64,000 nucleotides of DNA from Nocardia transvalensis. Lineage in GTDB: Bacteria; Actinomycetota; Actinomycetes; Mycobacteriales; Mycobacteriaceae. A program made the translations under genes and the position numbers. Below, in pieces: positions 27,857 to 36,166 of the stretch. Each line of letters opens with the position of its first letter. The first letter of the stretch is position 1. The stretch covers positions 310,001 through 374,000 of the forward strand of contig NZ_JADLQQ010000006.1 in the NCBI RefSeq assembly GCF_015477765.1, given 5' to 3'. The notes under the pieces were generated by a model. The model had not been told where the DNA came from and searched no databases. It saw only the letters and a list, made by a program, of their open reading frames with translations.

Positions 27857-29647
27857 TCAGATCTCGAGGATGTGGGGGAGACCGGCGCGGTAGCGGTCGG
27901 CATCGATGCGTTTGGCCGATTCGAAGATCGGTGGTGAGACCAGCGGGAAGATGGCTGCGCGGGGAGAGGGGTCGTCGTTCGCGTCGAGGATCGCGTTGGC
28001 GGCGGCGCGCCCGGACTCGTTGGCGCCCTCCATGGTTGCGAGGTCGATATGACTGCGCACATGGTCGCCGCCGAAGAACAGGTTGGGGATGGCGCAGCGG
28101 GCGTCGGGCCGGTGGTCGTAGGAACCGACGGTGTTGACCAATAGCGGTGTGGCATTGCGGGCTTCGGTGCCCGTCCACGTGATTCCGGGGTCCAGATGCC
28201 AGGAATGCAGGGCCTCGTCGCGCAGCCATCCGGTGGAGGTGTTGAGCCACAGCCCGAGCTGGGCCCACACCTCGGCGGCGATCTCGTCGGCGGAGCACTG
28301 TTTGGCGGTCTTGCCGGAGAGGACGCCGGGGGTGTCCCAGTCGGAGATATCGACCGACAGGCATTCGCGCACCGTGCCGTCGCCGTAACGCGCCGCGAAG
28401 TCGCCGACCCACATCGGCGCCTGCCGCAATGCCGTGATCGCCCAAGGGGAGTCGAGGGCGGCAATGTGACCGACCGGGATGCCGGTGGGCTCGGTGAGGT
28501 AGTACTGGATGCCGACCATCCAGTCGGTGAGCAGTTCGCGCATCCCGGCGAGACGGGGGTCGGCGTCGAGAATGTCGTTGCTCAGCAAGGGGACAGCGCG
28601 GTCGACCGGCATGGCGCAGAGGTACCAGTCGGCCGTCGCGGCGGTCGCGGTGCCACGGCCATCGACTACGGTCGCGGCCCGGATCATCCCGTCGCGCAGG
28701 TGCAGTCGCGTCGCCGCTCGATCCATCGCGAACCGCACTCCGAGCGACCTCAGGTAGGCGACCCAGGGGTCGATCCACGCTTCGTTGGTGGGGCGGTTGA
28801 GAATTCGATCGACACCGCCGGAATATTGCGGAATCAACCCGGTACCGGCGAGCACCAGCGCCTCGCCGATGGTGCCGATGGTGCGCGCCGAGCTCACGTG
28901 CGGTTTGGCCGCGACGGTGATGCGGGTGAGCGCGCTGACCAGGTATGCCCGGTAGGCGGGGGATTTGTCCTCGGCCCGCAGCGCCTGCTCCCAGGTTCGG
29001 TATTCCCACTGGCCGAACCGACGGTCGTCGCAGCTGGTGAACCACGCGCTCATCTGCCTGGCGAAGAATGCCAGTTCGGCGGGCGGCAGGCCGGGAATGA
29101 AGCCGACGGCGGTGACGATGGCGTTCTGCAGCAGTTGCGGCGTGAGTTGGTCCAGCGCACCGAGTTCGACGGGAAGAAACACCGGGGGCGTCCCACGGAA
29201 CGCGGCGACGGTGCCCTCCACGCGGATCAGGTTGTCGGCCACCCCGTTCTGGTTGCCGGGGAACGGAATTCGCCGCATCGTCTCGGGGAGGTGCTGATAG
29301 CAGCCGGGGAAGAACCGAAATCCGTGCTCGCCCGGCAGATCCAGGCGACCCCCCGTGCCGGTACCGGGCACGCCGAGGCTGCGGGCCTTGCCGCCCAGGA
29401 ACGCCGGTTCGTACACGGTTACCGCATAGCCACGTTCGGCGAGTTCCTGGGCGGCGGTCAGGCCGGCCACCCCACCGCCGAAGATCGCCACCTCCCGTCC
29501 GCCGGTCCGGGGCCCTGGGGTGCGCGGGCGGGGCTGCGTGGCGGCGGAGGTCGGTAGCGCCGTCGCCGCGGCCGCCGCGGCACCGGCGACGAGGGTGCCG
29601 CGCAGGAGATGACGGCGAGTGAGCCCGGTGGTCGATGTGTCAGGCAT
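27857..29647 (-). CDS. Tat-signal FAD-dependent amine-oxidase-like enzyme (carotenoid/HpnE type)
   Basis: A 596-residue flavoenzyme. It starts with a twin-arginine-like signal (LTRRHLLRGTLVAGAAAAAA). The FAD-binding motif VAIFGGGVAGLTAAQELAER follows with downstream Glu (YEPAFLGGKARS), a pattern shared with phytoene desaturases and hydroxysqualene dehydroxylase HpnE (GEHGFRFFPGCYQHLPETM). The C-terminal FAD-contact segment LFFGGDHVRSHIDLATMEGANESG is intact. The start ATG 29647 lies inside the end of the upstream flavoenzyme gene (8 bp overlap), so the two are one operon. A substrate of isoprenoid type is suggested by family only. Confidence 0.75.
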   Translation of the reverse strand: MPDTSTTGLTRRHLLRGTLVAGAAAAAATALPTSAATQPRPRTPGPRTGGREVAIFGGGVAGLTAAQELAERGYAVTVYEPAFLGGKARSLGVPGTGTGGRLDLPGEHGFRFFPGCYQHLPETMRRIPFPGNQNGVADNLIRVEGTVAAFRGTPPVFLPVELGALDQLTPQLLQNAIVTAVGFIPGLPPAELAFFARQMSAWFTSCDDRRFGQWEYRTWEQALRAEDKSPAYRAYLVSALTRITVAAKPHVSSARTIGTIGEALVLAGTGLIPQYSGGVDRILNRPTNEAWIDPWVAYLRSLGVRFAMDRAATRLHLRDGMIRAATVVDGRGTATAATADWYLCAMPVDRAVPLLSNDILDADPRLAGMRELLTDWMVGIQYYLTEPTGIPVGHIAALDSPWAITALRQAPMWVGDFAARYGDGTVRECLSVDISDWDTPGVLSGKTAKQCSADEIAAEVWAQLGLWLNTSTGWLRDEALHSWHLDPGITWTGTEARNATPLLVNTVGSYDHRPDARCAIPNLFFGGDHVRSHIDLATMEGANESGRAAANAILDANDDPSPRAAIFPLVSPPIFESAKRIDADRYRAGLPHILEI

Positions 29648-31064
29648 GGTTTTCTCTCGAACTGGCGGTGATGCGGGTGGAGGCTGCCCGCGCGGCGGGC
29701 GGAATCGGGACGGGCCGGGTGGATCGACGGACGAGGCATTCGGATTCGAGCCGCTCGGCGGCCATGTCCCGGACCTGACGTCCCAGATCGGCGACGATCG
29801 CACCGAGATTCGCTCGCGAGCGCCACGCGGCGCCGACGGCGAGCAGCGCGGCTCGGCGCACGCCGAGCACGTCGTTCGGCTCCCGGATTCGCGAGAACAC
29901 CTCGGTGAACGCCGCGGCAATCGACTCGTCGGCGGCGGCCGAGCGGTAGAGCTCGATCTCCAAGGGGGTCATCGGTTCCGCGCGTGCGAGGCGATTCGTC
30001 CACTGGTAGACGCCGACGCATTCGGCGATCCGCAGCCTCTCCCATTCGGTGAGTGCGCTGTCGAGTGCGTCGGCGTCATCCAGCACCGGTGCGGCGCGTT
30101 CGCCGAGAATCCTGCCGTAGCGCAACGCGTCTCGGATGCCCTGCGCGGTCACCGGATCCTTGAAATGACCCGCATCGCCGGGCAGCGCCCACCCCGGGCC
30201 GGAGGAGCGACGAAAGTAGGAGGCGATGCCGGTGGCCGAACGGACCCGGCTCATCCTCTCGCAACCGTCCAGCCGGGCACGCAGTTCGGGAATCCGATGG
30301 ATGGCCGCGCGGTAGCGGCGTTCGGCCGCACCGGCGCCCGAGGGGCCCGCCACGGCGGGGGGTTGCACCAGGCACAGCAGCAGTCCGTCATCACACGGAA
30401 AGGCCGTGCCCAGATCCGGCCCCGCACGCCACTGCGCGGCGACCTGCCGCCAGCTGTCGTCGCGGTCGCGCCAGTATGCGTAGTAGCAGTCGCGTCCGCT
30501 GGGCCGCTGCACGATCGGCTGCTCGACACCGGCGAGCCGGGCGACCGTGCTGCGACGGCCGTCGGCCCCGACGACCAGTGCGGCCCGCACCTCGATCACC
30601 GCACCGCCGCGATCGACATAGCGCACACCCCGGCACCGGCCGCGAGACCACACCAGTTCCGTGACCCGCGCCCGCTCCCGCACCTCGACTCCGGCGCCCA
30701 CGGCGGTCTCGACCAGTGCGGCATCGAGACCGGTGCGGCGCACGCACAGTGCGTAGTCGATGCCCTCGAGCGCAGTGAATCTCGACCGGACCCGGTGGCC
30801 CGCGCCCGCCGCGAAGGCCACGCGCAGCGGCGGTGCACCCAGCGTGGCCACGCGGTCCAGTGCACCGAGCCGCTGGAGTTCGGCGACCCCGCCGGGCCAC
30901 AGCAGATGGGTCGACAGCGTGTCCGACGGGAAGTGAGCACTGTCCACGACGACGACCTGCCGTCCCGCCCGCGCCAGCGCGATGGCCGTGGCCGCGCCCG
31001 CACAGCGCCCGCCGACCACGACCACCTCCGCCTCCTCGACCGCCGCGACAGGGGAATCCGTCAT
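29640..31064 (-). CDS. FAD-dependent oxidoreductase (geranylgeranyl-reductase/hydroxylase-like)
   Basis: This 474-residue flavoprotein has a Rossmann motif EVVVVGGRCAGAATAIALARAG (residues 13-34) and the second FAD motif GDAGHFKDPVTAQGIRDALR (about 295-314). In this group these features mark PHBH-fold hydroxylases and geranylgeranyl-reductase-like enzymes. No signal peptide. It is first in the two-gene operon and divergent from a TetR gene. A perfect 17-bp palindrome in the divergent region begins 25 bp before its start, so repression by that TetR is likely. It may act in sequence with the second flavoenzyme; the substrate is unknown. Confidence 0.78.
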   Translation of the reverse strand: MTDSPVAAVEEAEVVVVGGRCAGAATAIALARAGRQVVVVDSAHFPSDTLSTHLLWPGGVAELQRLGALDRVATLGAPPLRVAFAAGAGHRVRSRFTALEGIDYALCVRRTGLDAALVETAVGAGVEVRERARVTELVWSRGRCRGVRYVDRGGAVIEVRAALVVGADGRRSTVARLAGVEQPIVQRPSGRDCYYAYWRDRDDSWRQVAAQWRAGPDLGTAFPCDDGLLLCLVQPPAVAGPSGAGAAERRYRAAIHRIPELRARLDGCERMSRVRSATGIASYFRRSSGPGWALPGDAGHFKDPVTAQGIRDALRYGRILGERAAPVLDDADALDSALTEWERLRIAECVGVYQWTNRLARAEPMTPLEIELYRSAAADESIAAAFTEVFSRIREPNDVLGVRRAALLAVGAAWRSRANLGAIVADLGRQVRDMAAERLESECLVRRSTRPVPIPPAARAASTRITASSRENHA

Positions 31065-31088
31065 GCGAGCCGCCTCGGTCGGTGAGTC

Positions 31089-31105
31089 TCGGACACTGTG
31101 TCCGA
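31089..31105. promoter_or_regulatory. 17-bp palindrome, probable TetR operator
   Basis: TCGGACACTGTGTCCGA is a perfect inverted repeat with one central base. It lies 24 bp upstream of the flavoenzyme operon and 84 bp upstream of the divergent TetR gene. A half-site-like GTGTCGGAC occurs 11 bp further on. Confidence 0.7.
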
Positions 31106-31189
31106 TTATGGTGAGGTGTCGGACCGCCAAAGTCAACGGCCCGCTCGGAGCGGCACAATGGACCGCATGAACCACTCGACAGGTTCCGA

Positions 31190-31834
31190 ATGCCGTCGCT
31201 GACCCGCACTCCGCGGGCCGCCCGCAAACAGCCCGACGACGATCGCCGCGTCGAATTCGAACGGCGGGTGCTGCGCGCCGTCGAGGAACTGCTCTCCGAC
31301 GGCACGCCGTTCACCGAGATCGCCGTGCACCGGATCGCCGCGGCCTCGCACTCGGCGAGATCGACGTTCTACCGGTACTTTCCGGACAAGAGCCAGCTGT
31401 TGATCCGGCTGGCGGAGCTGGCCACGGCGGACCTGTTCGCCGCGGCCGAACACTGGTGGAGCGCCGAACACACCGATGAGCGTGCGGGGGTGGTGCGGGC
31501 CATCCGCGCCATGATCGACGGATTCCGCGAACATCAGCATCTTCTGCTGGCCCTCAGCGAGGTGGCCGCCTACGACCGTGACGTGGGCCGCTATTGGCGC
31601 GATCGGGTGGCACTGTTCGCGAAGATGGTCCGCGAGCGGCTCGTCGCCGAGCGCGCGGCCGGGCGCGTGAGCAACGAAGTCGACCCCACCACAACCGCTT
31701 TCGTGCTCATCGCCATGGTCGAGAAATCCATCAGGGAATACACCAGGGTCCCGGGGATCACCGACGAATTACTGGCCGAGACCCTCGGACGGGCGATCTG
31801 GCTGACGGTGTACGGCGACGCGGACGGCGGGTGA
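31190..31834 (+). CDS. TetR-family regulator of the adjacent flavoenzyme operon (inferred)
   Basis: A 214-residue TetR protein. The HTH spans about residues 41-65 (TEIAVHRIAAASHSARSTFYRYFPDKSQLL). A helical ligand domain follows with HWWSAEHTDERAGVVRAIRAMIDGF and a C-terminal TRVPGITDELLAETLGRAIW. The divergent arrangement with a palindrome between the genes is the classic layout of a TetR repressor and its target. The target assignment is inferred from position only. Confidence 0.85.
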   Translation: MPSLTRTPRAARKQPDDDRRVEFERRVLRAVEELLSDGTPFTEIAVHRIAAASHSARSTFYRYFPDKSQLLIRLAELATADLFAAAEHWWSAEHTDERAGVVRAIRAMIDGFREHQHLLLALSEVAAYDRDVGRYWRDRVALFAKMVRERLVAERAAGRVSNEVDPTTTAFVLIAMVEKSIREYTRVPGITDELLAETLGRAIWLTVYGDADGG

Positions 31835-31844
31835 GCACGGCCCG

Positions 31845-32573
31845 TCAGCGCAGCAGGGAACGGGCGGTGGGGGCGAGGCGGAGGTAGTCGGTCGGGGCCG
31901 CGAGGAGGATGGACAGGTCGGGTACGACGTCGTCGGTCCAGACCCGGGAACTGCGCAAGGCGGTGAGGTGGTCGCTCAGGTGGTCGACGGTGTCGAAGCG
32001 GGTGAGGTGGACGAAGACCTGGTCGGTGCGGAGGGGGAGATGGGGGAAATCGTTGGGGCTGGGGTCGGTTTCGTAGCAGGCGAGGGTGTCGGCTCCGGTT
32101 GCGGTGAGAATCGGGCGGATTCGGGATTCGAAGAAGTCGGCGAACACGGGAGCGGGGGCGTCGGCGTAGTAGATCCTCGCCAGCACACGGGATTTCGGGG
32201 CTTCGGTGGCGCCGGGGTCCGGGCGGACCGCGTCCGCTGCGAGATCGCCGGTGCCCGGCAGGGGGTGCAGGAGCCGAGCATCGGTGGTGTCCACCATCGT
32301 CGCGCGGGCGGCCGGGGCATGGGTGCGCCAGGGCTCGCCCTCGAGATAGAACGCCGTCAGAGCCGCACGGCGGGAAGGCATGTCACGGAAGGCCCGCATC
32401 CACACGAAGCGATCCGGATCGTCCTCGTCGCGGAACTGGCCGACGATGCGCATGCCGACCGCCTCCTGCGTCTCGACGAATTCGCGATCGAACAGGTCGA
32501 TGAGGGTGTCGCGGGTGCCGGGGTGCAGGGTGTACTGCCGCAATTCGACTAAGGGCCACCGAGTTTCGCTCAT
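31845..32573 (-). CDS. NIPSNAP-family protein
   Basis: This 242-residue protein consists of two ferredoxin-like dimeric alpha-beta barrel halves. The first begins with VELRQYTLHPGTRDTLIDLFD and contains GQFRDEDDPDRFVWMRAF; the second has VLARIYYADAPAPVFADFFE. That is the NIPSNAP pattern. Bacterial NIPSNAP proteins have no settled function. The ATG at 32573 was chosen because the family motif starts ten residues later. It converges on the TetR gene with a 10 bp gap. Confidence 0.8.
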   Translation of the reverse strand: MSETRWPLVELRQYTLHPGTRDTLIDLFDREFVETQEAVGMRIVGQFRDEDDPDRFVWMRAFRDMPSRRAALTAFYLEGEPWRTHAPAARATMVDTTDARLLHPLPGTGDLAADAVRPDPGATEAPKSRVLARIYYADAPAPVFADFFESRIRPILTATGADTLACYETDPSPNDFPHLPLRTDQVFVHLTRFDTVDHLSDHLTALRSSRVWTDDVVPDLSILLAAPTDYLRLAPTARSLLR

Positions 32574-32650
32574 GTGTTCACCTTGCGTGCGGCACAACCG
32601 ATTCGCGAGTCGTCGGCCGGCCACTGTTCGTCAAGATCTGGCCACGCGGC

Positions 32651-32947
32651 TCAGCCTTCGGCGAGGTAGCGCTCCACGCTTTCCACCTTGGCGGTCATGG
32701 CATTGCCGACGCCCGGGCGGATATCGGCCTTGATCACCAGGCTGCAGCGGGGCGCGGCGGCCATGACGGCGTCGGTGGCCTGTTTGATGACGGCCATCAC
32801 CTCGTCCCACTCGCCCTCGAGGGTGGTGAACATGGCATTGGTCTCGTTGGGCAGGCCCGAGGCGCGCACGACGCGCACGGCCTCGGCGACGGCGCGGCCG
32901 ACGTCCTCGCCGGCGCCGAGCGGGGTGACCGAGAAGGCAGCAATCAT
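32651..32947 (-). CDS. Thiamine-binding / MTH1187 (UPF0045) family protein
   Basis: A complete 98-residue DUF77 domain. It starts MIAAFSVTPLGAGEDVGRAV, has GLPNETNAMFTTLEGEWDEV in the middle, and ends with RCSLVIKADIRPG. Members form ferredoxin-like tetramers; some bind thiamine or hydroxymethylpyrimidine. Enzymatic activity is not known. The ATG follows the stop of the upstream flavin-oxidase-like gene by 4 bp, so the two are co-transcribed. Confidence 0.8.
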   Translation of the reverse strand: MIAAFSVTPLGAGEDVGRAVAEAVRVVRASGLPNETNAMFTTLEGEWDEVMAVIKQATDAVMAAAPRCSLVIKADIRPGVGNAMTAKVESVERYLAEG

Positions 32948-32951
32948 GGGA

Positions 32952-33428
32952 TCAATTCTCGGTCTCGGCCAGGTCGCGCAGCGTTGCGACACGCGATTGG
33001 AGATAGTGCAGTTCGGAATCGTCGAGCACGGTGCGCTGGATGCCGGTGGCGACGGCGAATGCGGACTGGCGATGGTCGTCGATGACATCCACATCGATGG
33101 CCACCGCGACATAGTCGTCGGCGTCCGGCATCGGGTCGGCGATCACCCGGGCCTTACCCCGGGCACACAGCGCGACATTGCCGCCACCGAGAATCAGCAG
33201 GGCCACATCGGGCCGCGTGCGCAACCGGGCCAGCGATCCGCGGTCGGACTTGAGGCTCAACAGGATTCGGCGGTCTCCGGCACGCACCGGCCAGGAGACC
33301 GGAATGGCATGCGGCAGTGGATCGGTTGTCACCAGCACCGCGATCGTGTCCAGGGGCCACTCGGGCAGGGCATCCAGTTCGGGATGCTCGGTCGAGGGGT
33401 CTTGACGCTCCCGGGCTCGGGTTACCAT
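32952..33428 (-). CDS. Pyridoxamine 5'-phosphate oxidase-like flavin/F420-binding protein
   Basis: A 158-residue split beta-barrel protein. Features are TIAVLVTTDPLPHAIPVSWPVRAG, the phosphate-contact segment ILLSLKSDRGSLARLRTRPDVAL, and GKARVIADPM. These fit the PNPOx-like/FDOR group, whose actinobacterial members bind FMN, F420 or heme. The cofactor cannot be fixed by eye. It begins a two-gene unit with the MTH1187-type gene. Confidence 0.75.
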   Translation of the reverse strand: MVTRARERQDPSTEHPELDALPEWPLDTIAVLVTTDPLPHAIPVSWPVRAGDRRILLSLKSDRGSLARLRTRPDVALLILGGGNVALCARGKARVIADPMPDADDYVAVAIDVDVIDDHRQSAFAVATGIQRTVLDDSELHYLQSRVATLRDLAETEN

Positions 33429-33563
33429 CTTTCGTCACCTTACGGTCGGCTCACGCGGCGGGCTGGACCGCGTGTTGGTAGCAGTGTAAACCGTTGTGCC
33501 GCTTGTCGATCCTCCGCTACCCGGGCACGCCGGGTGAGGAAAACCTACCCTTCCTGGGCGTAT

Positions 33564-34019
33564 TCAGGCTCTGGCCAGGGCGGCTATCGGCAGGGACGCG
33601 GCCCATTCGCGGGCCTGATCCTGCGGCCGGACGGCCGTGGAGGCGTCGTGGCGGCCGTGCTCGCCGACCTGGGTCGCGCCGAGGGCGGTGAACTTCTCCG
33701 CGCAGATCTCGCCACCCCGGTTGTAGGTGTCGTCGTAGACGGTGTCGCCGAGGCCGAAGACGGCGAAGCGCAGGCCGGTCAGATCGGGCAGCCGGTCGTC
33801 GAGCTGGTCGAAGAACGGTTCGGCGCCGGTGGGCAGATCGCCCGACCCGTAGGTCGAGCACACGAGGACGTGGAAGTCACCGAGGTCGATATCGTCGACG
33901 TCGAAATCGGACATGTCGTACACCGCGACGTCGTGGTCCTTCGCCAGCACATCGGCGACCGCATCCGCCGCCCGCTCCGCGGTGCCCATCTCGGTCCCGA
34001 ACAGAATCACAACCCGCAC
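33564..34019 (-). CDS. Flavodoxin (MioC-type), probably iron-repressed
   Basis: A 151-residue single-domain flavodoxin. The phosphate loop FGTEMGTAERAAD (7-19) binds the FMN phosphate. STYGSGDLPTGAEPFFDQL and FGLGDTVYDDTYNRGG form the isoalloxazine loops. Flavodoxins replace ferredoxins as electron carriers when iron is scarce. A 13/19 match to the IdeR/DmdR iron box lies at 34038-34056, just upstream of the start, which supports that role. It sits in the same block as the putative metallophore genes, 3-10 kb away, but in its own unit. Confidence 0.88.
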   Translation of the reverse strand: MRVVILFGTEMGTAERAADAVADVLAKDHDVAVYDMSDFDVDDIDLGDFHVLVCSTYGSGDLPTGAEPFFDQLDDRLPDLTGLRFAVFGLGDTVYDDTYNRGGEICAEKFTALGATQVGEHGRHDASTAVRPQDQAREWAASLPIAALARA

Positions 34020-34037
34020 ACCGTCTCCTATCTCTAG

Positions 34038-34056
34038 TAAGCCTACCCTAACCTGT
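34038..34056 (-). promoter_or_regulatory. Iron-box-like site (IdeR/DmdR) of the flavodoxin gene
   Basis: On the minus strand the 19-mer ACAGGTTAGGGTAGGCTTA matches the consensus TTAGGTTAGGCTAACCTAA at 13 of 19 positions, with an intact left half (AGGTTAGG). It lies 19 bp before the start, placed to block the promoter. Confidence 0.65.
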
Positions 34057-34334
34057 ACAATAGCTGAGGTGTGCGCCGTCCGGGTGTTACCGGTGGTTCG
34101 GCCCCGCTCCGGTTACGGATATGAAAATAGGACGGGACCTGCGAAGGTTTTGATTGACGAATGGGTACCGGCGGTTGCATCATTCGTAACAGTTCCCCGT
34201 CCATACGGGGTCGGGCGAGTAACCGGCCGATGACCGTCCGGTGAAGCAAGTCGTTCACCGCTTCCAGGTGGAGACAACGCAGCAGCATCCAGCACGACGC
34301 GTCCGCGCGTCCAGCCGCGAGTGAGGTGAGAGCA

Positions 34335-34406
34335 ATGGGATTCCGGTCATATCGGTACCGACTGTGGGCCGCATTCCCGAACAGTCTCACCGCGCGGCCT
34401 TCCTAG
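34335..34406 (+). CDS. Candidate 23-residue small ORF
   Basis: ATG 34335 follows a GAGGTGAGAGCA context, a strong ribosome-binding site for this genome. It encodes MGFRSYRYRLWAAFPNSLTA plus RPS, basic and aromatic, then TAG. A 9-bp hairpin begins 22 bp after the stop, so RBS, short frame and terminator form a compact unit. It could be a leader peptide or a small protein. I do not recognise it, and chance occurrence is quite possible. Confidence 0.25.
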   Translation: MGFRSYRYRLWAAFPNSLTARPS

Positions 34407-34427
34407 CGCGCTGAACCGTTCGTGAGT

Positions 34428-34450
34428 CCCTCCGTCGCTCTGACGGAGGG
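34428..34450. terminator. Hairpin in the flavodoxin-Stealth intergenic region
   Basis: CCCTCCGTC (34428-34436) pairs perfectly with GACGGAGGG (34442-34450) around a GCTCT loop. No U-tract. It could end transcription of the small ORF or attenuate read-through toward the Stealth gene. Confidence 0.5.
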
Positions 34451-34711
34451 CATGCAGGTGTGTATCAGGCGGAGGGCCCGCGTGTGTCCGTGCAGGGACG
34501 CGCTGGTTTTTCCGGTGGTAGGGCGCGTGGGCGCGCCCGATAGAACCTGCAGGTGAGTCTCCGACGAGGCCCTGCGGGTAGGTGTCCGACGAGGCCGTGC
34601 GGGTGGATCCGACAGCACGTCGGCGTGTGTTTTTTTCGTCCAGGGGTGATAGTGCCCGCAGTCCCGGTCGGCCGGGGTGTGCGGGCCGTGAATTCGGCAG
34701 GAGAACGGGTT

Positions 34712-36166
34712 ATGACGGAATTCGATGCGAGGGAGATGACGGGGCGGATGGGGGGCGCCACGGTGGTGGCGAACCTGGCCGTGTCGACCGCGGTGGTCGA
34801 GGACCTGCGGTATCTGAAGGGCGAACTGGTCGCCGCGGAGGTGCCGTTCCTCCTGGTCCGTGACTCCGATCATCGGCTGGTGCTGGCCGTCGATTCGGCG
34901 CATCGGCTCGCATTACGCCGCGTGCTGGGCGCCGCCATGGTCGCGGGTTTCTCTTGCAACGAGGTGCGCAACAACGTCTTCCGGCTCGGGCGAGACCTCG
35001 ATGCGGCGCATCACGTCGAGATCGAGCTGTGGGAGTACCACGGCGACACGGTCGAGTGCCTGCGCCCGAATGCCTTGACCCGCAACGTCTTCGACCTGGC
35101 CGACGTGGAGCAGACCACGGTGCTGCTGTTCGACACCAGCTGGCCGACCCTGGACGGCATGTTCGCCCCGCACCCCACCGACGTCGGCTTCGATATCGAC
35201 ATCGTGTTCTCCTGGGTCGACGGCACCGATCCCGAATTCCGTGCTCGCCGAGCGGGAATGATGGCCCAGGTGGTGGTCGGTGAGGGCGACGACGCCGACG
35301 CCCGCATCCGTCAGATCGACGAGCTGAAGTACGCGCTGCGCTCGGTGCACAAGAACGCACCGTGGATCCGCCGCATCTTCATCGCGACCGATTCCAAGGT
35401 TCCCGCGTGGCTCGAGGACGATCCCAAGGTGACGATCGTGCGTGCGGTGGAACACTTCTCGGACACCAGCGGGCTGCCGGTGTTCAATTCGCATGCGGTG
35501 GAATGCCAGCTGCAGCACATCGAGGGTCTGTCGGAGCATTTCCTGTACTCCAACGACGACATGTTCTTCGCGCGCCCGGTGCGGCCGTCGATGTTCTTCA
35601 CGCCCGCGGGAATCAGCCGATTCATCGAGGCGGGCACCCGGATCGGGCCGGGCGCCAACAACGAGCGGCGCAGCGGTTTCGAGAATGCCGCGCGGGTGAA
35701 CCGGCAACTGCTGCAGCGGCGGTTCGGGCACGTCATCACCCGCCACCTCGAGCACACGCCGGTTCCGTTGCGGCGCAGCGTCTTGCGGGAGATGGAACTG
35801 GAGTTCGCGGAGGATTTCGCGCGCACCCGCACCAGCCGCTTCCGCGCAGCCACCGACATCTCGGTGACCAACTCGCTCTACCACTACTACGCGCTGCTGA
35901 CCGGCCGGGCCGTCCCGCAGGAGGCGGCGAGGATGCGCTACGTCGACACCACCAGCCACGCCGGCCTGGCCCTGCTGCGCGGGCTGGCCGAGCGCCGCGA
36001 CGTGGACTTCTTCTGCCTCAACGACGGTAGCTTCCCGGAGATCCCCGAGGCCGAGCGCGTGCGCGCGGTCTCGGAATTCCTGCAGACCTACTTCCCGGAG
36101 CCCGCCCCGTGGGAGAAGGTCACCGACGACGAGCCGTTGGTCGCCTTCGAGCCCGGGGCGGCCTGA
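34712..36166 (+). CDS. Stealth-family sugar-phosphate transferase
   Basis: This 484-residue protein carries the Stealth conserved regions in order. CR1 is FDIDIVFSWVDGTDPEFRAR (160-179). CR2 holds ELKYALRSVHKNAPWIRRIF with ATDSKVPAWL, CR3 is EHFLYSNDDMFFARPV, and a C-terminal CR4-like region ends near the PEPAPWE tail. Stealth proteins transfer hexose-1-phosphate from UDP-sugars, for example in capsule synthesis, and are related to GlcNAc-1-phosphotransferase. The first 150 residues are an extra N-terminal domain. The ATG at 34712 has GGAGAA upstream. No other polysaccharide genes are adjacent. Confidence 0.88.
   Translation: MTEFDAREMTGRMGGATVVANLAVSTAVVEDLRYLKGELVAAEVPFLLVRDSDHRLVLAVDSAHRLALRRVLGAAMVAGFSCNEVRNNVFRLGRDLDAAHHVEIELWEYHGDTVECLRPNALTRNVFDLADVEQTTVLLFDTSWPTLDGMFAPHPTDVGFDIDIVFSWVDGTDPEFRARRAGMMAQVVVGEGDDADARIRQIDELKYALRSVHKNAPWIRRIFIATDSKVPAWLEDDPKVTIVRAVEHFSDTSGLPVFNSHAVECQLQHIEGLSEHFLYSNDDMFFARPVRPSMFFTPAGISRFIEAGTRIGPGANNERRSGFENAARVNRQLLQRRFGHVITRHLEHTPVPLRRSVLREMELEFAEDFARTRTSRFRAATDISVTNSLYHYYALLTGRAVPQEAARMRYVDTTSHAGLALLRGLAERRDVDFFCLNDGSFPEIPEAERVRAVSEFLQTYFPEPAPWEKVTDDEPLVAFEPGAA

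Larger units (their letters stand above)
34057..34711. other. 655-bp intergenic region with hairpin, short repeat and a candidate small ORF
   Basis: No convincing gene fills this stretch. It contains a 23-codon frame with a good RBS (34335-34406), a hairpin (34428-34450) and a tandem repeat: TCCGACGAGGCC at 34560 and 34584 in a 24-bp period (about 34560-34607). The Stealth gene's RBS is CAGGAGAA at 34698-34705. Longer frames on either strand here lack RBSs and codon bias. A long 5' leader or a small RNA is possible. Confidence 0.6.

Noticed and set aside
34043..34390. A 115-codon minus-strand frame between the flavodoxin and Stealth genes
   Set aside because: No RBS, no domain, and it covers the flavodoxin iron-box region; composition is that of a random GC-rich frame.
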